From NCBI GenBank assembly GCA_024763115.1, contig JANTGB010000084.1, positions 1-8,304 of the forward strand: a stretch of DNA of 8,304 nt. The letters are read 5' to 3'. The notes below the pieces were generated by a model that saw nothing but the letters and a program-made list of their open reading frames with translations, had not been told where the DNA came from and did not search any database. Position numbers and translations under genes: made by a program. This document shows positions 1-6,590 of this stretch, piece by piece (position 1 is the stretch's first letter; every line of letters begins with the position of its first letter). This DNA comes from Desulfobulbaceae bacterium (GTDB lineage: Bacteria > Desulfobacterota > Desulfobulbia > Desulfobulbales > SURF-16).

Positions 1-7
1 TGTAATT

Positions 8-117
8 GTAACTGGTTACAGGGTGCCGTAGATTTTCGTGATCAGGTCGGCGCAGCGTATTAGTCATACGTAAGCCGAACTGATCGCGGAAATATGCAAT
101 ACTCTGTGAGCAGTTAC
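8..117. repeat. Palindromic repeat element, copy 1 (MITE/REP-like)
   Basis: About 110 bp forming one large imperfect palindrome. It opens with gtaactg at 8 and closes with cagttac at 117. The arms match over most of their length (for example cgtgatcag against ctgatcgcg), and the centre is a small perfect hairpin, cgtat-tagtc-atacg (56-70). The element ends about 12 bp from the cytochrome terminator. A nearly identical inverted copy lies at the right edge of the window, and a diverged relative lies near 6587. It has no coding capacity. The palindromic structure with conserved ends suggests a non-autonomous mobile or REP-like element, but no transposase is present to name the family and no clear target duplication is visible. 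Confidence 0.8.
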
Positions 118-120
118 AAA

Positions 121-158
121 TAAACAAAAAAAGGCTGCCCCGTCAAGGAACAGCCTTT
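121..158 (-). terminator. Rho-independent terminator of the cytochrome c3 gene
   Basis: Perfect 8-bp stem, aaaggctg (130-137) with cagccttt (151-158), and a 13-nt loop. Read on the minus strand the hairpin is followed by a T-rich tract (positions 131-121, TTTTTTGTTTA). It lies about 25 bp past the cytochrome stop codon, so it should end that transcript before the flanking repeat element. Confidence 0.85.
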
Positions 159-183
159 GAAAGCAAATGTCGGAAAAAAATAA

Positions 184-558
184 TTATTTTTTCGGATGAC
201 ACCCTTTACACTTGGTCGGTCCTTTTTTCTCTGCTTTATGGCAGCCTTTGCAGTTTGTATGAGCCGCGCCCTTGAAGTTTTTGACTTTTTTGTTGGCGAT
301 ACTGCCGTCATGACAGGTCTCGCATTTTTCGATTTTCTGGCCTTCTACATAGGCTACCTGAGCGCCGTGAGCGTCTTTGCTGTGGTGACACTCAGCGCAT
401 GTAATGTGTTCCTGATGCTTGGCATGATTAAACTCAACCGGTTTTTTTCCGCCTGCGCCCAAAGTGATGTGAGCAGGACCATTGTCGGCCATGGCGGCAA
501 CGCTGAAGCTCATCAGAAAAGCCAAAGCTGCTGTACAGATAACGGATTTCTTAACCAT
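184..558 (-). CDS. Periplasmic tetraheme cytochrome c3
   Basis: Electron carrier of the periplasm. In this family it typically shuttles electrons between periplasmic hydrogenases or formate dehydrogenases and membrane redox complexes. The 124-residue product has a signal peptide (Lys-rich start, hydrophobic core 5-22, likely cleavage after AMA at about 24). The mature part has four CxxCH heme sites: CAECH 54-58, CETCH 79-83, CKGCH 103-107 and CKGCH 117-121. The extra histidines expected as distal axial ligands in c3 are present: H45 and H48 (NHAKH), H59 directly after heme site 1, and H100 before heme site 3. All four sites therefore look bis-His. The protein is Lys-rich around hemes 3 and 4, as is usual for the docking face. 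ATG at 556-558 follows AGGGGG six bases upstream. It is a single-gene unit with its own promoter, operator-like palindrome and terminator. A paralogous c3-like protein of another subtype cannot be excluded. Confidence 0.95.
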   Translation of the reverse strand: MVKKSVICTAALAFLMSFSVAAMADNGPAHITLGAGGKKPVEFNHAKHQEHITCAECHHSKDAHGAQVAYVEGQKIEKCETCHDGSIANKKVKNFKGAAHTNCKGCHKAEKKGPTKCKGCHPKK

Positions 559-590
559 TTTTTCCCCCTTATAGAAAAAAATTATTAATT

Positions 591-606
591 ATGAATGTAC
601 ATTCAT
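591..606. promoter_or_regulatory. Perfect 16-bp palindrome, probable repressor operator
   Basis: atgaatgtacattcat is a perfect palindrome in the leader of the cytochrome c3 gene, between the predicted transcription start (about 613) and the ribosome binding site. The symmetry and the tgaatg/cattca half-sites resemble operators of TetR-family repressors. That assignment is inference, since no regulator gene is in the window. A site just downstream of the start would suit repression by blocking polymerase. Confidence 0.65.
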
Positions 607-619
607 TTTTATCAGTAAC

Positions 620-648
620 TGTGTACGACTTCCAGGAAATTTTGTCAA
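620..648 (-). promoter_or_regulatory. Predicted sigma-70 promoter of the cytochrome c3 gene
   Basis: On the minus strand a perfect -35 box TTGACA (648-643) is followed, after exactly 17 bases, by a weak -10 TACACA (625-620). The start would be near 613, giving a leader of about 55 nt that contains the 16-bp palindrome. The weak -10 means the site could be wrong or need an activator. Confidence 0.5.
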
Positions 649-796
649 GCAGGAAGCGTAAAAATTAGTATTTTTTTCATTGTCTGTCGCCCTCGGGTAA
701 CACTTTATACTCTTCCTGACCTGTAAATCCTTGTCAGTGACGCAATATCAAAAAGTATAAAAACGGTTCAAAATTGATTGAGTATCTTGTCTGCAG

Positions 797-1639
797 TTAA
801 CTGCTTCCGTAACTATGCAGTCCGGCAAGGAGAAAATTAACCCCGAAGTAGGTAAAAATAACGGAAATAAACCCTAAGATAGCCAGCCAGGCAATGCGCT
901 TGCCTGTCCAGCCCCTGGTAAAACGGGCATGGAGGGTAGCGGCATAGACAAACCAGGTAATCAACGACCAGGTTTCCTTGGGATCCCAGCTCCAGTATGT
1001 TCCCCAGGCGGAATTAGCCCAGATAGCCCCGGTAATAATCCCGGCGCTGAGCCAGAGAAAACCGAAAATAATGGTTTTATGGATAATATCATCAATAATC
1101 CTCAGCTTGGGCAGAGAGGCAATGAGTCCGGTCCTGTTGCCCTGGGAACTGCTTTTAATCAGGTACATCACCCCCAGGCCGCTGGCCACGGCAAAGGCGG
1201 CATAGCCGATAAAGCAGGTAATTACATGGGCAATAAGCCAGTTACTCTGCAGGGCCGGAATCAAGGGCACTATCTCCTGGTTAATCCCCTTGGCAAACGA
1301 GGCATAGGCCATGCCGATAAAGGCAAAGGGAACAGCAAAGGCCCCCAGTATCCTGTTTTTAAATTTCAACTCAAGAATCAGGTAAAAAATAACAATACTC
1401 CAGGAGAAAAAAACCAGAGATTCATACATATTGGAAAGAGGGGCATGACCAAAGCCCAGTTGATATGATTCATACCAGCGCAGACCAATACCGCCCGTCA
1501 AGATTATAAAGGTCAACAGGGTAACGCCGGAGGCGATAACTCCGGCAATCCTGGCCCGAAAAATTAAAGCGCCGATATAAAGAACCGAGGCCAGGAGAAA
1601 CCCCAGGGTTGATATTCCTAAAAGTTGCGAGCTGTTCAT
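797..1639 (-). CDS. ccsA: Cytochrome c biogenesis protein CcsA/ResC family (System II heme handling)
   Basis: Integral membrane partner of ResB in System II cytochrome c maturation; together they export heme and ligate it to CxxCH motifs of apocytochromes. The 280-residue product is mostly membrane segments (about 8-27, 37-53, 74-90, 98-115, 134-160, 190-208, 226-238, 248-272). The diagnostic tryptophan-rich WWD motif lies at 207-224 and includes WGTYWSWDPKETW. Histidines at 138, 187, 237 and 275 are candidates for the heme ligands known in this family. The length is near the usual 270-320 residues. ATG is at 1637-1639, 10 bp after the resB stop, with only a weak GGA upstream, so translation probably follows resB in one operon. 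Some databases call this protein CcsB; the symbol follows the CcsA/ResC convention. No terminator is evident after its stop. Confidence 0.93.
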   Translation of the reverse strand: MNSSQLLGISTLGFLLASVLYIGALIFRARIAGVIASGVTLLTFIILTGGIGLRWYESYQLGFGHAPLSNMYESLVFFSWSIVIFYLILELKFKNRILGAFAVPFAFIGMAYASFAKGINQEIVPLIPALQSNWLIAHVITCFIGYAAFAVASGLGVMYLIKSSSQGNRTGLIASLPKLRIIDDIIHKTIIFGFLWLSAGIITGAIWANSAWGTYWSWDPKETWSLITWFVYAATLHARFTRGWTGKRIAWLAILGFISVIFTYFGVNFLLAGLHSYGSS

Positions 1640-1649
1640 AAGTTGTCCG

Positions 1650-2975
1650 TTAAAATTCCTTTTTTATTTTTTCGGCCAGAGAAGCAAAAGAATCGGCAAA
1701 CCCCACCCTGTTTTTATTGCTGAGGCCGCTTATCAGGATATGACTGCCCTTTTCCGCCTTCCGCACGTGAATCCAGATCCGGCGATGAGACATAAAAAAT
1801 GCGACAATCAGACTTAAAATCATAGAGATACAGCCTGCATAAACTAACCATACTCCGGGATCTTTTGTTACCTGCAGTCCGGTTGCGAAAAATTCCTTCA
1901 TAGTGATAGTATATTTTGCTTCAGGACGCTCAAAGGATTTGGTTGAATCTTCTTCCATCCAGAAGGTGGCGGGATCGGATTTTTTATCTTTGAACCAGAT
2001 TTTATAATCAAAATGACCAGGCGCGGCAGTGGATTTTTTGTTTATTATGCCGAATGATATTCCTTCCTGGGGCCAGGGAATTTCTTCACCTGGCCTGATC
2101 AGAAATTCCTTGCTGTTTCCGGTATTATTATTGCTTATCCGTACCAGCATTTTGCCGTAAGGCTCATAGCTGGACTGATAAAAAGTCAGCCCACCGTAAG
2201 TCAGGGGATCATTAACCACGATTGATTTGGCAGCCACCTCTTTGCCGTCTTTTATAATAGCCAGCTCTGAACGGAACTCTCTGGGTGCGCCGTTTTCATA
2301 GTAAGTGAGTTTAAAATGCTTACACAATACCTTAAAATCCAGTTTGATCGCTTTATTGTCGCCAAAACGATAAACCGTGTCAATGGAGGTAGTTTCCGGA
2401 ATACGCACCCCGGCCTTATATCCCCAGAATGAACCGACCATGGCCCCGACAAAGACAATCAGGATACTGAGATGAAAAATATAAACTCCCAGCCGGGACC
2501 AGCGGCCTTTCTGGGCAAAGAGCAAAACCGAATCGTCAAGACGTTGTTCAGTGGTGGGCCAGCCCTTTTTTTTCAGGATATCGCCTAATTTTACCGCTGT
2601 CTCACCCGGAGGCGACAAAGAGGAAAATACCCGGCGTTGCCCCATTTTTTCCAGACGCGATAATTTTGTCTGGAGGTTATCCATGGTAATAAGCCGCCAG
2701 GCATTGGGAAAACGCTCCATAATGCAGACGACCATATTGATGCTCAGCAAAATCATCAGGGCCGAAAACCACCAGGAACTATACATATCCGGGATATCCA
2801 GGGCCTGAAAAATATTGGCCATGCTGTTTCCGTACGTTTCAATATAAAATTCAGCCGGCTTATTCTGGGGAATAACTGTGCCTATAATCGAAAAAAAGGC
2901 CAGCATAAAGAGGACAAACAGGGTGAGTTTTACCGAAGAGAAAAATGCAATAAAAGGATTTTTTTTCTTTTTCAT
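1650..2975 (-). CDS. resB: Cytochrome c biogenesis protein ResB (Ccs1 family)
   Basis: Membrane subunit of the System II heme ligation complex, acting with CcsA to deliver heme to periplasmic apocytochromes. The 441-residue product has the ResB plan: TM1 at about 14-35, TM2 at about 67-86, TM3 at about 164-184 with a histidine (H168), a large periplasmic domain at about 190-370, and TM4 at about 374-395, then a cytoplasmic tail. Family-typical stretches include IGTVIPQN (31-38), VVNDPLTYGG (253-262) followed by FYQSSYEP, and the TGLQVTKDPGVW segment just before TM4. Length is normal. ATG at 2973-2975 follows GGATCTGA, a weak ribosome site. It sits 107 bp after ssb, so it may share a transcript with ssb or start in the gap, where an inverted repeat is seen. 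ccsA follows after 10 bp. Confidence 0.93.
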   Translation of the reverse strand: MKKKKNPFIAFFSSVKLTLFVLFMLAFFSIIGTVIPQNKPAEFYIETYGNSMANIFQALDIPDMYSSWWFSALMILLSINMVVCIMERFPNAWRLITMDNLQTKLSRLEKMGQRRVFSSLSPPGETAVKLGDILKKKGWPTTEQRLDDSVLLFAQKGRWSRLGVYIFHLSILIVFVGAMVGSFWGYKAGVRIPETTSIDTVYRFGDNKAIKLDFKVLCKHFKLTYYENGAPREFRSELAIIKDGKEVAAKSIVVNDPLTYGGLTFYQSSYEPYGKMLVRISNNNTGNSKEFLIRPGEEIPWPQEGISFGIINKKSTAAPGHFDYKIWFKDKKSDPATFWMEEDSTKSFERPEAKYTITMKEFFATGLQVTKDPGVWLVYAGCISMILSLIVAFFMSHRRIWIHVRKAEKGSHILISGLSNKNRVGFADSFASLAEKIKKEF

Positions 2976-3049
2976 TCAGATCCAAAGGTGAACCCGGAAT
3001 CCTGGAGACGGACGTTAAGGTTCTTTATATTATTTTTGAAAGCACGGTA

Positions 3050-3064
3050 CGCGTAGGGTACGCG
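3050..3064. promoter_or_regulatory. Inverted repeat cgcgta-ggg-tacgcg between ssb and resB
   Basis: A perfect 6-bp inverted repeat with a 3-bp spacer, which can also be read as two direct ggtacgcg units (3046-3053 and 3057-3064) 11 bp, about one helix turn, apart. It lies just past the ssb stop and about 75 bp before resB. There is no T-tract, so it is not an intrinsic terminator. It could be an operator for resB-ccsA or chance; the role is inference. Confidence 0.35.
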
Positions 3065-3082
3065 CTGCACAACTTCCAGGTT

Positions 3083-3487
3083 CTAAAAAGGCACTTCGTC
3101 CCCCGGAATTGTCGGTTCGGGCACAGGTGGTTCCTCCGTGCCGCCACCACCGGACTGCGAACCCCGGCTGTCAAGCATTTTCATCTCCCTGGCCACTATC
3201 TCGGTGGTATAACGCTTGTTGCCGTCCTGGTCTTCCCACTGCCTGGTCTGGATTCTACCTTCAATATATACCAGGGATCCCTTGGCCAGATATTCACCGC
3301 AGATTTCGCCCAGGCGGGCAAAGGCCACGATTCGATGCCACTCCGTCTGCTCCTGGGGATTACCCTCCTTATCCTTCCATTTTTCACTGGTAGCCATGGT
3401 AAAATTTGCGACAGCCGTGCCGCTCTGGGTATAACGAACTTCGGGATCTCGACCTAATCTGCCGATAAGTATTGCCTTGTTAACCAT
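3083..3487 (-). CDS. ssb: Single-stranded DNA-binding protein
   Basis: Coats single-stranded DNA during replication, repair and recombination and recruits partner proteins through its acidic C-terminal tip. The 134-residue product has a full OB-fold at about 1-108, opening with the typical MVNKAILIGRLGRDPEVRYT and containing TEWHRIVAF (48-56), YIEGRIQTR (74-82) and YTTEIVA. The linker is short and Gly/Pro/Glu-rich, and the tail ends GDEVPF, a small variant of the usual DDDIPF. The whole is shorter than the roughly 178-residue E. coli protein, mainly because of the linker. ATG at 3485-3487 has AGGAG six bases upstream. A good promoter precedes it in the 88-bp gap after the radical SAM gene. 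Confidence 0.97.
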   Translation of the reverse strand: MVNKAILIGRLGRDPEVRYTQSGTAVANFTMATSEKWKDKEGNPQEQTEWHRIVAFARLGEICGEYLAKGSLVYIEGRIQTRQWEDQDGNKRYTTEIVAREMKMLDSRGSQSGGGGTEEPPVPEPTIPGDEVPF

Positions 3488-3537
3488 TATTAACTCCTGT
3501 AATAATATTTATTCGCATATTGCATTAAAAGAAATCT

Positions 3538-3565
3538 ATAATAAATGTTCTAATTTTTTTTTCAA
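3538..3565 (-). promoter_or_regulatory. Predicted sigma-70 promoter of ssb
   Basis: On the minus strand TTGAAA (3565-3560) is followed after 16 bases by TATTAT (3543-3538), each one mismatch from consensus, with an A-rich spacer. The start would be about 40-45 nt before the ssb ATG. This lets ssb, and perhaps resB-ccsA, be expressed apart from the upstream three-gene unit. Confidence 0.6.
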
Positions 3566-3575
3566 GCAGAGTTCT

Positions 3576-4706
3576 TTAAATATTTTGTACTGCCCGGTCA
3601 AGCGCCTCGGGCAGGTCTGTGCTCTCGCCGTCGGCAAAGCCGCTTTCCCGCCATATTTCGTCACTTTCCATACAGAGATAAATACAGGTTTGCCTACTCG
3701 CCCGCTGCCGCAGTTGTTCCAGGATAAATTTATACATCTCTACCCGCAGAGCACGGAAATAACGAAATTTATTGTCAAGTCCCATGACAAATTCTTCATG
3801 AAAAAACCGGGAACCGGGAAAACGGCTTAAAGCAATGCCCCGCAGGGCCGGAAGAAAACGCAAAGCCCCCATGCTGATCCAGACAATTTTTTCAGCAGGC
3901 ACCACCTCAAAAAGCCTGGTTATGGTTTCAGCATAGCCCTGTTGCCAGCCGGGGTGATAGATGATCGGATCAAAATGAAAGGCCGTCTTGTAGCCCCAGG
4001 AAGCGCAGAGCGCGGCAGCTTGAAGACGTTCCTCCAGCGAAGCAGTGCGTAATTCCTCGGCAGCCATGATAGCCGGGCTGTTAAGCGACCAGGCCACAAC
4101 AGTCCGGCCTCCGTGCTCTAAGCCTTCCAATTGCTCAATGGCTGCGCTTTTTGTTTTTAGTTCAAGAATAGCCCTGTCTTTATCCCCCATATATTCCACC
4201 AGAATCCTGCTTAATCCGGTCAGTTTATCCAGGGCCATGCTGTCGGTAAATTCACCGGTGCCGATCCGCCAGAACTGTTTTGTCCGGCCCAGGGCCGGAT
4301 CAAGCTCGGCCAGTAAATCGGCAATATTAACAAAAAAAGTCAGGTAAGGATTATTAAGATAGGCCTGGAGAATGCAGTAAACACAGTCCATCGGGCAGTT
4401 CATGCCGATATTCAATACCTGGTAATCGCAGCAGCGATATTCCCTGGTACCGGGACATGGTTTAAAAAAATAGCCCCGGTTGCGGCAGAGAAGCAATGTT
4501 TTTTTTCCCCGTCCCAGCCCGGCCGGGAATTTTTCGGCAAATTGCGGCTGGGATTTATCCTTAATTACCTTAACCTGTGCGCCATTGGCCCGTTCCAGTA
4601 TTTCCCGGGTATAGGGAAGAGAAAGAATACCTTTTTCAACATATATGGTCTTTATATGGCGAGCCGGATTCCAGGGATTAAAAATTTGTCTGACTGAATT
4701 AGACAT
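3576..4706 (-). CDS. SPL-family (spore photoproduct lyase-like) radical SAM protein
   Basis: Radical SAM enzyme related to spore photoproduct lyase; its substrate is unknown. With the ATG at 4704-4706 it has 376 residues. The [4Fe-4S] site is CPMDCVYC (C104, C108, C111), followed by ILQAYLN as in SPL relatives. A second Cys-rich patch precedes it: C74, and KPCPGT with C84, then C92-C93. Later family-like stretches are ELKTKS (about 182-187), VVAWSLNSP and FHFDPIIYHPGW. Aligned by the shared D-[KH]-L-T, the position of the SPL hydrogen-donor Cys is Glu152 (GTGEFTDS), so it is probably not a true DNA spore lesion repair enzyme. Start choice: an upstream ATG at 4770-4772 would add 22 residues but overlaps the acyltransferase by 41 bp. 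Neither start has a clear ribosome site, and the family-like sequence begins only near NPWNPARHIKTIYVEKG. It sits 25 bp after the acyltransferase, probably in the same operon. Confidence 0.85.
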   Translation of the reverse strand: MSNSVRQIFNPWNPARHIKTIYVEKGILSLPYTREILERANGAQVKVIKDKSQPQFAEKFPAGLGRGKKTLLLCRNRGYFFKPCPGTREYRCCDYQVLNIGMNCPMDCVYCILQAYLNNPYLTFFVNIADLLAELDPALGRTKQFWRIGTGEFTDSMALDKLTGLSRILVEYMGDKDRAILELKTKSAAIEQLEGLEHGGRTVVAWSLNSPAIMAAEELRTASLEERLQAAALCASWGYKTAFHFDPIIYHPGWQQGYAETITRLFEVVPAEKIVWISMGALRFLPALRGIALSRFPGSRFFHEEFVMGLDNKFRYFRALRVEMYKFILEQLRQRASRQTCIYLCMESDEIWRESGFADGESTDLPEALDRAVQNI

Positions 4707-4731
4707 AAAATTAAAATAGATACTGAAAAGG

Positions 4732-5523
4732 TTAAAACTCCCGTCCTTTCGACCATTTACAGAGATTGGCATTGATAAAATTTACTACTTGCAGATGTTC
4801 TTTTTTCCCCCTGTCTTCAATATTCAGGGGGGGGGCAAAGGCAAAATACACATCATTTTCAGGTTTGATCCTGCCAAGATCTTTAATCCGGCGGCCATTG
4901 GTCCAGGCATCAGTTTTCAGGGCCAGAGGCAGAACAGGAACATCCGCTTTCAGGGCAAGCTTGACGCCTATACTGTTGAACTGTTTCGGCTCAAATTCCG
5001 TTCCCCTGGTGGTCTGAGGGAAAATAATTACCGACATTCCCTGTTGCAGCCGTTTTTTTCCTTCGTTGATTACGGTTTTTAAATCCCGGCGCGGGCTGCT
5101 TCTGCTTACTGCTATGGGATCACGGGATTGCATTATATACTTGAATACCGGGTATTCCAGCAGACTTTCCTTTATTGCGAAGGTAACAGGTGTTTTCGGA
5201 AGTATAATTGCCGGAAGAACCAGGGTTTCCATCATGCTCATATGATTAGCTATAATCACACAGGGAGAATTTAAGCTTTGCAGATGCTCAATCCCGCTGA
5301 TATTGACAATCAGCCCGGTATGTTCAAGAGCCCGCAATACCTTCAGGCTGGACAAAAGCCATGCCTCATCGTCATAGAGTCCCTTTCGGGCTTTTCTACT
5401 TGAAAAAAAAATATTGGCAAGCAGCTTTGTGTAAAAGAAAAATGAGGGAAAAAGTTTAGCGAATAACTTCGCGCTACCGTCGGGTGTCCGATATTCGTTA
5501 TTGGTGTAACTGATGTGCTTCAT
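4732..5523 (-). CDS. PlsC-type lysophospholipid acyltransferase family protein (variant motifs)
   Basis: Member of the membrane-associated glycerolipid acyltransferase fold, which moves acyl chains from acyl-CoA or acyl-ACP to lysophospholipids. The 263-residue product has a hydrophobic stretch at about 25-41 and then the acyltransferase domain at about 70-235. Block I is NHMSMMET with H94 and E99, that is HX4E instead of the usual HX4D. Block III is FPQTTRG (168-174) instead of FPEGTR. The later VPVLPLALKTDAW matches the block IV region. Conservative change of the catalytic acid and a coherent domain suggest a working divergent subfamily rather than a decayed gene. ATG at 5521-5523 overlaps the ATPase stop by ATGA, so the two are translationally coupled. 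Near the 3' end the coding strand carries nine consecutive C (4827-4835). The acceptor could be a lysolipid, an ornithine-type lipid or lipid A; this cannot be told here. Confidence 0.85.
   Translation of the reverse strand: MKHISYTNNEYRTPDGSAKLFAKLFPSFFFYTKLLANIFFSSRKARKGLYDDEAWLLSSLKVLRALEHTGLIVNISGIEHLQSLNSPCVIIANHMSMMETLVLPAIILPKTPVTFAIKESLLEYPVFKYIMQSRDPIAVSRSSPRRDLKTVINEGKKRLQQGMSVIIFPQTTRGTEFEPKQFNSIGVKLALKADVPVLPLALKTDAWTNGRRIKDLGRIKPENDVYFAFAPPLNIEDRGKKEHLQVVNFINANLCKWSKGREF
4827..4835 (-). repeat. Nine-base C homopolymer inside the acyltransferase gene
   Basis: Nine consecutive G on the plus strand (C on the coding strand) encode the end of the FAFAPPL stretch (about residues 230-233). 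Slippage by one base would replace the last 30 or so residues. It is either a possible phase-variation tract or a place where sequencing error could occur. Confidence 0.6.
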
Positions 5524-6554
5524 AATGAGTTTTGTCGGCGGCTCACCTCATCCCGCAATTCTTTGGCGGTTTTTATCCGGGGAGAATCATAACGACCCGA
5601 GGAAATATAGCGGCTCAGGGCCATAATGTCACGGGCAGGAAAGCTGTCCGGCCGGCTGAGAATAATCGGCATTCTCTGCCGGATACTGCTTCTCACCGCA
5701 TTATCAAAACCGACACAGCCACAGAATGAGACTGAAAGCGACATGTTTTCCCGTAATATCCGGGCAATTTTAGCGCCTATATCCAGATCAGCTATATTTT
5801 CCGCCATATTAAAAACCAGTCGGGGTGAATAGGCCAGACAAATCTGCCGGATAGTCTGAGCCAGGTTTTTATCCTCTTTACTTATCTTGGCCAGCAGCGA
5901 GGCGACCGTAACCGGCACGCCGTTGACAGGTCGGCGAAATTCCTCAATAAGTCCCTTGAAAATAATGCTGTTCTGTTTGCACACGGCCGCAATAAGCCGA
6001 AACATGAAATTTTTCAGAAAGGTCAGCATGTTCATTATAGCCGGGCTTTCAAAGGTGGTAATAATCATTCCATAGTGGGAAAGGCCGAAAAAATTCAAGG
6101 TATTAAAGGTGCTGCCGGCCCCCAGGTCAAGAAGAATAAAACGGGCTTTGACTTTTTGCAACTCATTGAGCAGGAGAAGGCGCTGCTGAAAGGGGATATT
6201 TGCCATGAACGGGGTTCTTCCATCCCCAGCCAGGAAGCGCAGTTTGGGGATTTTGGTGGAGACAATAAGCTCCGGCAGATTTTTTTTCCGGTCTTTTAAA
6301 AAATCACCAATTCCGGAATGTTTATTACTCAGTCCCAGGTAACTGTGAAGATTGGAACCACCCAGGTCAAGATCCACGGCCAGGGTATCGTGCCCCTGCC
6401 GGGCCAGGGCAATAGCCAGATTCGCGGTTAATACGCTTTTGCCTACCCCCCCCTTACCGCTGGCAATAGGGATAATTGTGGCCTTGGGGCTGCTGCGGCC
6501 CGCTGGATATTTTTTATGCTGGAATTGCTTGCTTAAATCGGCTGTAGTATTCAC
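5520..6554 (-). CDS. MinD/ParA-family P-loop ATPase
   Basis: Deviant Walker A ATPase of the MinD/ParA/FlhG group, whose members position cell-division, flagellar or chromosomal machinery by ATP-driven dimerisation. The 344-residue product has the deviant Walker A SGKGGVGKS (32-40), the A' region DLDLGGSNLH (61-70) and Walker B FILLDLGAGS (139-148). The lead-in of about 25 residues before the P-loop resembles FlhG-type proteins. I do not see an amphipathic membrane-targeting helix at the C-terminus (it ends KELRDEVSRRQNSL), so MinD function is doubtful. No flagellar, minC or parB gene is nearby. The start is a GTG (6552-6554), chosen because no in-frame ATG lies between it and the P-loop; GGA sits eight or nine bases upstream. 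It is the first gene of an operon with the acyltransferase (4-bp ATGA overlap) and probably the radical SAM gene. Specific partner unknown. Confidence 0.88.
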   Translation of the reverse strand: MNTTADLSKQFQHKKYPAGRSSPKATIIPIASGKGGVGKSVLTANLAIALARQGHDTLAVDLDLGGSNLHSYLGLSNKHSGIGDFLKDRKKNLPELIVSTKIPKLRFLAGDGRTPFMANIPFQQRLLLLNELQKVKARFILLDLGAGSTFNTLNFFGLSHYGMIITTFESPAIMNMLTFLKNFMFRLIAAVCKQNSIIFKGLIEEFRRPVNGVPVTVASLLAKISKEDKNLAQTIRQICLAYSPRLVFNMAENIADLDIGAKIARILRENMSLSVSFCGCVGFDNAVRSSIRQRMPIILSRPDSFPARDIMALSRYISSGRYDSPRIKTAKELRDEVSRRQNSL

Positions 6555-6578
6555 TTGGTGTCCGCAGCCCCAAATAAA

Positions 6579-6590
6579 ATTTTTTCGTAA
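6579..6590. repeat. 12-bp direct repeat flanking the central element, left copy
   Basis: attttttcgtaa is repeated exactly at 6782-6793, bracketing the central repeat element. This is the arrangement expected of a target-site duplication, although the sequence is AT-rich and its last bases coincide with the element's gtaact end, so part of the match may belong to the element itself. Confidence 0.45.

Noticed and set aside
196..588. Plus-strand frame of 130 codons opposite cytochrome c3
   Set aside because: It lies antisense to the four heme motifs and covers the promoter-proximal leader; its sequence resembles no family and the c3 reading is unambiguous.
793..804. 12-bp palindrome gcagttaactgc at the ccsA stop codon
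   Set aside because: It is perfect, but it lies at the end of a gene with no T-tract or promoter near it, and a palindrome of this size can arise by chance.
929..1468. Plus-strand open frame of 179 codons opposite ccsA
   Set aside because: It is antisense to the conserved WWD-containing ccsA, has a Gly/Pro/Asn-rich composition with no recognisable domain, and has no ribosome site. It is a shadow frame.
4707..4772. Upstream ATG (4770-4772) as the radical SAM gene start
   Set aside because: It overlaps the acyltransferase by 41 bp, has no ribosome site, and adds 22 residues with no family-like features. It cannot be excluded, since the chosen ATG at 4704-4706 also lacks a clear ribosome site.
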